Origin: Triglochin maritima
Taxonomy: Eukaryota; Streptophyta; Magnoliopsida; Alismatales; Juncaginaceae
Reading direction: 5' to 3'
Assembly (NCBI GenBank): GCA_963682175.1
Contig: OY821772.1
Span: 56,380,925-56,444,924 of the forward strand
DNA length: 64,000 bases
The notes beneath the pieces are model-generated. The model was not told the origin of the DNA, made no database searches, and worked only from the letters and a program-made list of their open reading frames with translations. Positions 25,501-37,800 of this stretch are shown in pieces (position 1 is the stretch's first letter; each line of letters starts with the position of its first letter). The position numbers and the translations under genes were made by a program.

Positions 25501-26577
25501 ACAAATTTACATGCAATCGGTCGACCGCCCAAGGGCCGGTCGACCGTCCGGTCGTCTTCAACCTCGCGCCAGCCGAGGTTTCTTCGCCCAACCGCGACGT
25601 CGGAGAGGCCTCCGACCTCCTCCGACCGACCAACACGACCCTCTCATGAGTGTCAACAACAAAACCACGCTAGAGAGCGGCATACCTCAAAAGAAACGAC
25701 GAAAACGCCGGAGCTCCGCTCGCGCACGTCGCCTCCGGTGATCTCCTCGCGCTAAGCCTCCGCGCGAAAGTCTTCCTCGTCCGCCCCCTCCGCGACAGCT
25801 GCTCCCACCGCGCGCACCAGCAAGGAAGGAAGAAGAAATGAGGAAGGAGAAATGAGAAAGGAGAAGAAAGAAGAAGATGAAGGAAAAGCCCTATTTAACT
25901 CGGATGCTACAGTACCCGACCCTTCACCTTCCCATGCAAACTCCTGCACACCCACTTCCCCATGCAAACCAACCCTTAAACCTCATTAGTCCACTAACCC
26001 TAGGTTAGGGATCTAACACTTCATTTGCCCCAATCTTCAACCCACATTTATGATATTTTATGGAATTAAGATTCCAAGTATAACGTTCCTGGATGGGTGA
26101 GGGAGATTACACAGCAAGGTCGTAACCTTTTGTTGTGCACTCTTACCATATATGGGCTGCAGAATAGTTGTTCTTTCTTTGTCAATAGACATTCAAACCC
26201 TACAAGAACATCAATTAAGTAATATTACAAGATTAAATGTCACCCTACAACAACATCAATCGTTTGAGCAGAGTACTATAAGACTAATATCCAAATCCTA
26301 CAAAAGCATCAATCATTTGGGAAGTATTACAAAACTAACCACTCTTTTTTCTTGGTCTAAAGAATGGCAGCCGGCAATCCAGCTAAAGTGGTTGGACATC
26401 TTGAAGAAGAAGACCCATCTTTAACAATGAGACACGGTTAGTATGTATTTAATTTACAGTTGAGGTATAAACATCAATTTTTACCCTGAATTTTCTCTTA
26501 CCTTGTGCAACTCGCAGATGCTACAAAAAGGTACTTTGAAGATGTAGGAGTGAAGCCGAAGAAGGGAATTGCTAATG
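22559..26577 (+). pseudogene. Serine acetyltransferase exons 6-9, second copy
   Basis: Exon copies lie at 22559-22653, 23425-23591, 26363-26436 and 26518-26577, with intact splice sites (including the GC donor after exon 6) and intact reading frames. They encode the beta-helix with the LDHGTG and GDRHP histidines, but not the N-terminal domain or the VDIHP aspartate, which are in exons 1-5. On its own this copy cannot encode an active enzyme. It could be used only if transcripts read through unit 1 and splice here. No promoter is visible before it. Confidence 0.85.
23915..26018. mobile_element. Solo LTR, copy within unit 2
   Basis: Copy of the 18100-20203 solo LTR, with the same ends and the same CTTCA duplication. 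It was carried along by the segmental duplication rather than inserted independently. Confidence 0.85.
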
Positions 26578-28373
26578 GTATGTGATTAAATTTTCTACTG
26601 GGCTAACATTTTTTTCCCTTTTTCCAACACAAGCTCATTGCTCTTTACTCTGCTGAATTTCTTGGCCAGATGAATGTGTATTTGCTTTTGTTTAACGTTG
26701 AAACTCATTCTTCCCATCAATGGAACTATTCTTATAAATTGTATAGCATTTATTATTCGGTTCACATACCTTCACATGTTCTATGTACAATTATCTATGC
26801 TTCATTTCTATCCAGCCGTCTTGGTTCAAACTAATCTTCTTTCCTCTTGGAGTTTATACCTGTAGTTGCTTGGAAAACATAGGCAGAACGTTCTTCTATA
26901 TGCATGGTTTCTTCATGTTAACAATAGCATACATGGCACCTTTAAACATTTTACAACGTGGCGTAAACTTTTTTTTCTTCAAGGCTCTTTCTCTATGTGA
27001 TGATGCATATCTCTACAGGATGTTTTGGCTCCAAAAAGAAGTGAGGATCTCATATGTTGGTGCACCAGATGAAGCATTTTTTTGCCACAAACCAACTTAT
27101 ACGGCTCTACTCCTGGTGATATCAAAAATGAAAATAAAACTGAAAGCTACCACCAATCGAGAGAGATGAGAAGCGGAAGTTCCTTGTTATCCTTATAGAC
27201 TAGAATATGTTGTAATAATATCATAATTGTAAAAGTAACTTAATATATGACGTAATTTAGTTAATGCGATGTGATGTAATGCTGTCTTGCTCGATTTAGC
27301 CATGGTTATGTGGTTGGAGATAGCATCTCCACTTTCGTTTTTCTCAAAGCATGTCAAGCAGTCTTTCTCCTTGCACGCACGGAAATTGTTTTTATGAAAG
27401 ATCTATATTTCATTTTTCTTTGCTTGAATAAAGCTGGAATTCAGGAGTTTGTAGGAAGGTGCGGTTTTTGACACGATTGAGTAATCATTTGTGCCAAGAG
27501 TGCCTTCCGTGACCGTCTCCTTGATGGTCAAATACTGAAGACAACAACAATGTTTTTTTATCCTTGTTAGTGTACACAGGGAGCCTGAGGTGCTAATTTA
27601 CTGTAGAGTTATAATGGACTTTATGATGTTGGATATTTATTGTGAGGTTAATCCAATAAATATTACGAACATTTTACTTAATCGATGTCGATAAATTCTT
27701 TGTTAGACTACACAATCATGGTTATATGTTTGGAATTTGTTGATTGTATATAACACATTCAGCAATCAGCACTATACAATAAGATAAATAATTCCAGTAT
27801 TTCGCATCGACGTGTTCTGTTTTTGTTGCACTTCAACTCGTGGCCTACCACGTCATGGCGCTGGATTGGGCAAGCAAAATGGAAAATATTTTGATATCTC
27901 GCAACATAGACTCACAGCAAGCAACGCTTACACTTTGTTACTTAGAAATCTACACTTGATTTAGTTATTTCGATTTTCAATCACAACTCAGCAGCCAGGA
28001 GTCATAATCAGGTATTCAGGTCTCACAACAAATATTTAAATCGAACTTGACAATATTATATCATCGCTATAATAAATATTACGAGTCTGCCAGAATAGGG
28101 AGGGGGGTTGGACGTACGCTACCATACCCCTATCACCATGTGATTGAGAGGTTGTTTTCGATTGGCCTGTAATCTCATACCTAGATAATTTTCTGCTAAT
28201 TCAAAATTACTAAAAATCGTAGACTGCGTCTATGAACCGCGTTGATTTAGTCCATAACTAGAAAATTTTGAACACCAACTCAAAATCCTTATTGACAATT
28301 GTCTGCAACTACTTCCAATATTCAGACATCATTCATCTTTCTAATATTGTGTGGTTCTAATGTTATCACACAG

Positions 28374-31300
28374 CTGCGAAAATTGGAGAGGGCATTCTAC
28401 TAGATCATGGAACAGGTGTTGTGATTGGTGAAACTGCGGTCATAGGGAACAATGTTTCTATAATGCAGGCATGTTTTATCTTGGTTTTCTTTCCTGTTTA
28501 CCATTCTTAGACTGTGTCCAGCATGTAAAGAAATGCTCAGCGTATTTGTTTTATGCTCCCACTGCATGCTCAGAACATTTTCCTATGTTTATGTGCCACC
28601 ATTTTAAAGCACGACTTGGATGTTATCTTCTTAACATATCGGACTCAATAGAAATGGTTCCTGCTATGTTAACCATTAACCAATAAGATGTGCAATAGAT
28701 TTATGTCACAGAAGTGTGCCTGTTTGATAAAAAAAGTTACAATAAAATCAGGAAATGGTTTTGCAAGTACTATCCTAAGAGACGTAAGAGTGTACAATAA
28801 GACACCTGGTTGATAGACTTATTGGAAGCTATGGCGTATGGGTATCTCCTGTCTATTTGCAAAGAGGGGGCAAAGTCTAGCAACTTTTATTTGCAATGGA
28901 TTATGTTGTGAAACCTCTACCATCAAATATAGTTGAGGGACTTTTATAAAGCTGCGACTTCAATTTCCAGCCATCAAAAAATAGATTTCCACTTTAATGG
29001 TATAGAAAGAGCGTGTCACACCATTTATATGAAATCAAAATTGTAATAGTGGTTAGTTAGAGATACAATATTGTTGTGCCATTAAGTAATAGTGGTGCAA
29101 CAAAATCTGTTGCTATTGCTTGCCCCAAGTTTAGGTATGAATGTTCTAGAACTTATAAAACATTTTTTTATGTGTCTTTGAATATATTGCTTGTCACAAT
29201 GTTGAATGTGTTCCATAATTATGCATTTGTGGTTTGCAGAGTGTAACTTTAGGAGGGACAGGGAAAGAGATTGGAGATCGGCATCCTAAAATAGGTCAAG
29301 GTGCTCTTATAGGTGCTGGTGCAACAATCCTCGGAAACATCAAAGTTGGTGAAGGCGTAATGATTGCTGCTGGTTCACTTGTCTTAAAGGATATACCTTC
29401 ACACAGGTTGGAATTTTTTTTATAGTACCAGTTTTAGACTTATGGGCAAGGTAATCCAATTGAAACTCGGTTATGTAAGAGCTGAAATAATCCAGTAGCT
29501 TCATGGTCAATCATTCAAGGTTTCTCCTCAGACCATTTCAGCTGTAATAGTTTGCGCAAGCATGAATTCTTCAGGTTTTGGTTTTTCCTTTTAGTACAAT
29601 AGATTTCGTACTTTTATTGGGATCAGGATGTTTTTTTGTGTAACCATGTATTGTGTAATCACATTCTTCGTCTTGATTCTTACATTTTCTTCAGCTCTCA
29701 ATGCAAAGAGCATGGTTCAGGACACTTCATGTAACATCCCGAAACAGCGGAAAATTTAAAAATTCATAAACAAGACAAGGAACACAATAATCAAGGCGGG
29801 ACTGTTACTTCTCATAAATAAATAAGCGGTGCACCATAATACATCAGAGTTTGCCAAAATAAATACATGATTACAACGAAACGACAAAGGAAGATAAACG
29901 TAATCATGTGGACCTCAGTGGTCTGACTAGAGGATCCGACTCCAAACGCGCGCGCCCGCCGATCACCACCCCACTGGACCTACTGCGGTCCTGAAAATAT
30001 ATAACAACAATGCCTGAGTTTCCAGAAGGAAACCCCGTATGCCAACTCACCTATATATGCATGCATTACACAATGAACCTATCATACTAGTAGCATGTCA
30101 TGACATCGACAGAAATGGAAAACAGTTCCCCCGAAGGGTAAAACAGGACATCAGTCCGACAATCAACAACGAGTCTCCCGAGGAGACCTACTGCAGGCAC
30201 ATGCAGTCTTACAGCACGCGACATCGCACCCCCCACACGCAGCTACACTACTCAAGGGTTCGGCAGGGAGCCTCTGTCACGCCTGCGAGCCGATAGAATA
30301 CAGATCTGCAAATCTCAGTGGTCGGAGCCACAGGGACCAACGGGGCCGTCGCCCGGAAGGTATAACAACAACATCTCGGTAGGTGCCCAGCCGAGGAAAA
30401 CAACATAGCCGGAACAGCCTCGGCTCAACAATCACCATCGCCGGCACAACCTCGGCGGCATCACCGGCACAACATCGGTGGTCCATCACAACAGTCCGGC
30501 ACAACATCGGACAAATCCAGACCAAAGTCTGCCAGGTCATCAGGCTCCTCGAGCCGCAAACACCAACCGCGCCGGTATAAAAGCAGGGCAGCGACCTCCG
30601 TAGCCCGTGGGCCGGTAGTCACCTCACCCAACGCCAGTTGCGTGCCCGCACAACAACATTGGGATCCGCGATCCCTCAGGCCTGCTATACTACAATAAGC
30701 CCAATCAATCCATCACATTTGTCACGCTCCATACCTGGAACTGACGCGTCCCGAACACCCACACTCTTCCCAACGGCGGTCCCTGGGTAGGCACGCATCA
30801 TGCGCCCACCGTCACCTCCCGGCTCACGCACAAGGCGAGGACACGGGTTTCCGTGGCAAAGTTGGCGTTCAAAAAGGAAACCAGGAATTCTGTCCTGGGC
30901 CCAAACGGTCGACCGTAAGAGGTAATTCGGTCGACCGTTTCCAGAAAGGAATCGGTCGACCGTCCCTAACACGGTCTACCGCTGTGCACAGAACACAATC
31001 CCCCCAACGGTCTACCGAAGGTCTAAAACCGGTCGACCGAACGAGGTCAAAATCCGGGGTCTGGTCAACATTACAATCCAGTCTATCGGTCGACCGAAAA
31101 CTGACAGTACATCTTCTACATCATTTTAATCCATCGGTCGACCGACTCAGGGGTCTCGGTCGACCGAACTTACAAGGTCAACTTAATATTTCTACGTCAT
31201 ATAACGGTCGACCGAACTCAAGCCTACGTCCGAACAACATGCAATATACACAAATAAACTTAAGTTCCGGTCGACCGAACACAAGGCCTCGGTCGACCGA

Positions 31301-32392
31301 AACGCAACAGGCAGTACAAATTTACATGCAATCGGTCGACCGCCCAAGGGCCGGTCGACCGTCCGGTCGTCTTCAACCTCGCGCCAGCCGAGGTTTCTTC
31401 GCCCAACCGCGACGTCGGAGAGGCCTCCGACCTCCTCCGACCGACCAACACGACCCTCTCATGAGTGTCAACAACAAAACCACGCTAGAGAGCGGCATAC
31501 CTCAAAAGAAACGACGAAAACGCCGGAGCTCCGCTCGCGCACGTCGCCTCCGGTGATCTCCTCGCGCTAAGCCTCCGCGCGAAAGTCTTCCTCGTCCGCC
31601 CCCTCCGCGACAGCTGCTCCCACCGCGCGCACCAGCAAGGAAGGAAGAAGAAATGAGGAAGGAGAAATGAGAAAGGAGAAGAAAGAAGAAGATGAAGGAA
31701 AAGCCCTATTTAACTCGGATGCTACAGTACCCGACCCTTCACCTTCCCATGCAAACTCCTGCACACCCACTTCCCCATGCAAACCAACCCTTAAACCTCA
31801 TTAGTCCACTAACCCTAGGTTAGGGATCTAACACTTCATTTGCCCCAATCTTCAACCCACATTTATGATATTTTATGGAATTAAGATTCCAAGTATAACG
31901 TTCCTGGATGGGTGAGGGAGATTACACAGCAAGGTCGTAACCTTTTGTTGTGCACTCTTACCATATATGGGCTGCAGAATAGTTGTTCTTTCTTTGTCAA
32001 TAGACATTCAAACCCTACAAGAACATCAATTAAGTAATATTACAAGATTAAATGTCACCCTACAACAACATCAATCGTTTGAGCAGAGTACTATAAGACT
32101 AATATCCAAATCCTACAAAAGCATCAATCATTTGGGAAGTATTACAAAACTAACCACTCTTTTTTCTTGGTCTAAAGAATGGCAGCCGGCAATCCAGCTA
32201 AAGTGGTTGGACATCTTGAAGAAGAAGACCCATCTTTAACAATGAGACACGGTTAGTATGTATTTAATTTACAGTTGAGGTATAAACATCAATTTTTACC
32301 CTGAATTTTCTCTTACCTTGTGCAACTCGCAGATGCTACAAAAAGGTACTTTGAAGATGTAGGAGTGAAGCCGAAGAAGGGAATTGCTAATG
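28374..32392 (+). pseudogene. Serine acetyltransferase exons 6-9, third copy
   Basis: Exon copies lie at 28374-28468, 29240-29406, 32178-32251 and 32333-32392, identical in protein sequence to the first copy. Like the second copy it lacks exons 1-5. Its 3' flank continues into unique DNA before the aconitase gene. Confidence 0.85.
29730..31833. mobile_element. Solo LTR, copy within unit 3
   Basis: Same element and target duplication as in units 1 and 2, shifted by 11,630 bp from the first. Confidence 0.85.
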
Positions 32393-33910
32393 GTATGTGA
32401 TTAAATTTTCTACTGGGCTAACATTTTTTTCCCTTTTTCCAACACAAGCTCATTGCTCTTTACTCTGCTGAATTTCTTGGCCAGATGAATGTGTATTTGC
32501 TTTTGTTTAACGTTGAAACTCATTCTTCCCATCAATGGAACTATTCTTATAAATTGTATAGCATTTATTATTCGGTTCACATACCTTCACATGTTCTATG
32601 TACAATTATCTATGCTTCATTTCTATCCAGCCGTCTTGGTTCAAACTAATCTTCTTTCCTCTTGGAGTTTATACCTGTAGTTGCTTGGAAAACATAGGCA
32701 GAACGTTCTTCTATATGCATGGTTTCTTCATGTTAACAATAGCATACATGGCACCTTTAAACATTTTACAACGTGGCGTAAACTTTTTTTTCTTCAAGGC
32801 TCTTTCTCTATGTGATGATGCATATCTCTACAGGATGTTTTGGCTCCAAAAAGAAGTGAGGATCTCATATGTTGGTGCACCAGATGAAGCATTTTTTTGC
32901 CACAAACCAACTTATACGGCTCTACTCCTGGTGATATCAAAAATGAAAATAAAACTGAAAGCTACCACCAATCGAGAGAGATGAGAAGCGGAAGTTCCTT
33001 GTTATCCTTATAGACTAGAATATGTTGTAATAATATCATAATTGTAAAAGTAACTTAATATATGACGTAATTTAGTTAATGCGATGTGATGTAATGCTGT
33101 CTTGCTCGATTTAGCCATGGTTATGTGGTTGGAGATAGCATCTCCACTTTCGTTTTTCTCAAAGCATGTCAAGCAGTCTTTCTCCTTGCACGCACGGAAA
33201 TTGTTTTTATGAAAGATCTATATTTCATTTTTCTTTGCTTGAATAAAGCTGGAATTCAGGAGTTTGTAGGAAGGTGCGGTTTTTGACACGATTGAGTAAT
33301 CATTTGTGCCAAGAGTGCCTTCCGTGACCGTCTCCTTGATGGTCAAATACTGAAGACAACAACAATGTTTTTTTATCCTTGTTAGTGTACACAGGGAGCC
33401 TGAGGTGCTAATTTACTGTAGAGTTATAATGGACTTTATGATGTTGGATATTTATTGTGAGGTTAATCCAATAAATATTACGAACATTTTACTTAATCGA
33501 TGTCGATAAATTCTTTGTTAGACTACACAATCATGGTTATATGTTTGGAATTTGTTGATTGTATATAACACATTCAGCAATCAGCACTATACAATAAGAT
33601 AAATAATTCCAGTATTTCGCATCGACGTGTTCTGTTTTTGTTGCACTTCAACTCGTGGCCTACCACGTCATGGCGCTGGATTGGGCAAGCAAAATGGAAA
33701 ATATTTTGATATCTCGCAACATAGACTCACAGCAAGCAACGCTTACACTTTGTTACTTAGAAATCTACACTTGATTTAGTTATTTCGATTTTCAATCACA
33801 ACTCAGCAGCCAGGAGTCATAATCAGGTATTCAGGTCTCACAACAAATATTTAAATCGAACTTGACAATATTATATCATCGCTATAATAAATATTACGAG
33901 TCTGCCAGAA

Positions 33911-34780
33911 TTTGTCATACATCATGCTTGAAGTTAGCAAGTCCAATACAAATATCCCACAAGGTTTCTTCTGGCCCACCTTTCCGGAATGATTGAATAA
34001 AATATCGTGCGAGTGGTGGTCTGGTGGACGAACCTTTCTTTTCCCCGTTAGGAATGTGTTTTATGGTAATGATTCGTGATTGTAAAGGGGGTTCTAGCAA
34101 GTGCCTTGTCATTGCTCAAAGGAAGTGGTGAAAATTTGTTATCATTTGTTACGATGAGTAAAGTGTGATTGCTTCGGATGAGATGGATCAAACTCTGAAA
34201 TATCAATTCTAGGATTTTATTTCCTAGAATTCTAATTCTTAAAACTTTAGTTATGATTGATAAATCTGTTTAACAATAATTTTTATGATATATAACTAGA
34301 AAGTGACCTTTTTAGGTAAAATGCCGAGAATTATTTTCTTTTTACAAATTCTAGCAAAATATCAAAAAAAATCTTAATTGAAGTATTAACTTAAGGTCTT
34401 AACCAATTTCAATCTCACCCCTCACGACACCATCACCTACATGCCTAATTCCTCGTAAGAAATTCAAAAGGCCTATTTGAGTAAATTAAGGAATATTATA
34501 TATTTTTGTAAATTTGGCTACTTGGTAGGACTTTATTACAAACTGCAATTTAAGCATATCATTCTGAAAGTTAACATCTCGAATTTGGGTATTAAAACCA
34601 AAAATTCCAGCACACCATCTCCACCGTCCATCTACCCACGCAAGCACATCACCGAGAACCAACACCCCATCGCAGCCGTCCATCTCACATGCTCCGATCC
34701 GCCATCTTCACGGAGACCCCAACCAAGTAAGACCCTCTCGACGGCGCACTCCCACCACGCGTCAACCCCTTCCCATCCCC
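33911..34780. other. Intergenic region between the repeat array and the aconitase gene
   Basis: Unique sequence. A 65-codon minus-strand open frame (34112-33915) has a protein-like C-terminal part but no family I can name, so it is not called as a gene. From about 34610 the sequence becomes C-rich, as in a plant proximal promoter or leader. Confidence 0.45.
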
Positions 34781-34788
34781 ATATAAAT
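34781..34788 (+). promoter_or_regulatory. Candidate TATA box of the aconitase gene
   Basis: ATATAAAT lies 60-67 bp before the start codon at 34848, in a C-rich context typical of plant core promoters. Confidence 0.6.
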
Positions 34789-34847
34789 CCCCCGATCACC
34801 ACCACCACTCCTCCCCATCTCTTCTTTCCCAATCCACCGGTCTCGCC

Positions 34848-37800
34848 ATGATAGGGTTGGTTAGGGCTTCGTCTTCCCGTCTCTCTCGCGTCGCCTCCTC
34901 CTCCAAGTCCGCGTTCGCTTCGTCCCCGGTCTTGGCTTCGGATTGGAGGTCGCCGATAAGCCACAGCGCCGCGATCCGCGCGTCCGCGGCGGTTTCCGAG
35001 CGCTTCGAGAGGAGGTTCTCCTCCATGGGTGAGTTTCACGCCCGATCGTCCGGGATTGGTTGGATCGGAGGGTTTTGGTGCGGTTTTGATGGTTTGGTTT
35101 TGGTTTTGGTTTTGTAGCGACGAAGAACTCGTATGAGGGTATTCTGACGTCGCTTTCGAAGCCTGGAGGAGGCGAGTTCGGGAAGTACTTCAGCTTGCCG
35201 GCTCTCAACGATCCCCGGATCGGTGAGATTTTCTTTTTTTTCGCGTTTTTTTGGCTTTAGTTTTGTTTTTTGGTTGATCTGAAGTGAGTGTGGATTGCAG
35301 ATAAGCTTCCGTACTCTATTAGGATTCTGCTGGAGTCGGCGATCAGGAACTGCGACGAGTTCCAGGTTAAGGCCAAGGATGTGGAGAAGATCATTGATTG
35401 GGAGAATACTTCTCCCAAGCAAGTAGAAATCCCCTTCAAGCCTGCCCGTGTTCTTCTCCAGGTCTGTTCTCTCTCTCTCTTTCAGACCAAGAATAGTAAT
35501 TCGTATTCCAGGTTGTGAATAGTCCAGTTTTTAGCTGCTACATCTACATTTTTACAAATATTTGAGAAGTTGTAAGTGCATTTGCTATCTGATCTTCTAG
35601 GGGAGACATGGTAATTTAATCTTCATGATCACGTATGTCTTTATTTCACCTATTTTTCGAAGATATCCTCTCTTCATGTAGCGTCAAGCACGTAAAGTAA
35701 AACATTTTTTACGTCATTACTTTGCTTGTTGTTTTGCCTAAAACCAGTGATTACTAATTTTTAAGTACTTCCAGCAATCAGCTATCCAAATGCATATATG
35801 ACTTAAGTGATAATGGCACCGATAAAAAAAACTTAAGTGATAATGGTAAAAATATTAAGCAAATATTGCTGCTCAACCTTTGAATTTCACTTCATTACAC
35901 CTAGTTGGATGGTAAAAATTTCACTCAATTGTGAGCAACAACAGTAGATATGTTGCACTCTCTTTGATCTGATTTATTCTGGATGTCAACTTTCAGGATT
36001 TCACTGGTGTCCCGGCTGTTGTTGATCTTGCATGTATGAGGGATGCTATGAACAAACTTGGAGGTGATTCAAATAAAATAAATCCATTGGTACGTGATGT
36101 AAAAGTGATTTTTAACTTTTGCAAATAATATGCGCAAAATATTTTCCTCATTTTCTGCAATTATTTTGTCTCTTTGTTAAATAACTTAGACAAAACACTT
36201 TTTCACTTGTTCTTTGTAGAATATCTTACTGTGATCCCCCTCAATTGTTGGTTTAAAATAAAAATAAAAATATGCTCTTCAGAGGAAAAATATATATTTG
36301 ATCACAGACTCAACGAAGTGCACTAACATCCATCTTATGTACATATTTATATTTAAGATCTGTAGTTATCATTTGGACAATTAGTAGAGGTGTTTCAATT
36401 GCTTGTCTTGTGCAGGTTCCTGTGGATCTTGTTATCGACCACTCGGTGCAGGTTGATGTGGCAAGATCAGAAAATGCCGTGCAAGCTAATATGGAGCTTG
36501 AGTTTCAACGTAACAAGGAAAGATTTGGGTTTCTGAAGTGGGGATCTAGTGCATTTGACAACATGCTTGTTGTTCCTCCTGGGTCTGGAATTGTTCATCA
36601 GGTAATATATATTGTTTCTTATCCCCCCTTTTGATCTCAAGCACCAGTATACAGTGGTATTTTGATTGAAAGCTAGTTTCTTGGTAAAAAAAATCACACT
36701 GTAGGAGTGTAAATTTTGTAAACGCGGAAGAAGAAATTAAATACCTCTTGCCATAAGTGTAGATATACTACAGTTTCAGATTTTATAACCTTTTTTTTCC
36801 ATTTTAAAACAGTCCATCTTTTGGTGTGCAGGTGAACCTAGAATATCTCGGTCGAGTTGTCTTTAACAGTGGTGGAGTGCTTTACCCCGATAGTGTGGTG
36901 GGTACAGATTCCCACACAACCATGATTGATGGATTAGGTGTTGCTGGGTGGGGTGTTGGTGGTATTGAAGCTGAGGCTGTAATGCTTGGACAGGTAGAAA
37001 GCTCATTTTATCTCTAAAAACTTTTTCCCTTTTCCATTTAGTTATGGGAGTAAGCACGAGTGACAGTAGTTTCAGTGTCCTGTAAGCACTCCATGTTTGA
37101 TGCTAAACCTGCAAATCGAACTTCACTTAACAAGTCTCCTAAAATATCAGTAGATAATGCATGATAGATGGAGCTGTAACGTCCCGAAACAGCGGAAGAT
37201 TTAAAATTTCGAAATAACGAATAAAACTGACAACTCAAGGCGGGAACGTCACTAATATATAAATATATAAATCCGGGTGCACCCAAAATACATGGAGTTT
37301 ACAAAAGGTGTACAACTACAATCCAGATGAAAGAAAGGAAAATACAAGTAGTCGTACGATCTCGCAAATGCCGAAGAGGATCCGACTCCAAAGCGCTCCG
37401 TCCTCGGTCACCACCCACCGGACCTACTGCGATCCTGAAAAAGATGCAACAACAATGCCTGAGTTTCCAGAAGGAAACCCCGTATGCCAACCCACCTATA
37501 TGCATGCATCACATAATGAACCTATCATACTAGTAGCATGTCATGGCATCAACAGAAATGGAAAGCAGTTCCCCCGAAGGGTAAAACAGGACATCAGTCC
37601 GACAATCAATCATCGGGTCTCCCGAAGAGACCTACTGCAGGCACATGCAGTCTAGTAGCCCGCGACATCGCACCCCCCACACGCAGCTACACTACTCAAG
37701 GGTTCGGCAGGGAGCCTCTGTCACGTCTACGCGCCGATAGAAACAGATCTGTAAATCTCAGTGGTCGGGGCCACAGGGACCAACGGGGCCGTCGCCCGGA

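Larger units (their letters stand above)
22281..28095 (+). repeat. Tandem repeat unit 2 (5,815 bp)
   Basis: A head-to-tail copy of unit 1. Each landmark is shifted by exactly 5,815 bp, so there are no net insertions or deletions. The junction reads GTCTGCCAGAA then TAGGGAGGGG. The only difference from unit 1 that I found is A instead of G at 23967. Confidence 0.97.
28096..33910 (+). repeat. Tandem repeat unit 3 (5,815 bp)
   Basis: Third head-to-tail copy; matches unit 2 at the diagnostic base (A at 29782). It ends GTCTGCCAGAA at 33910. Unrelated sequence (TTTGTCATACATC) follows, marking the end of the array. Confidence 0.97.
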
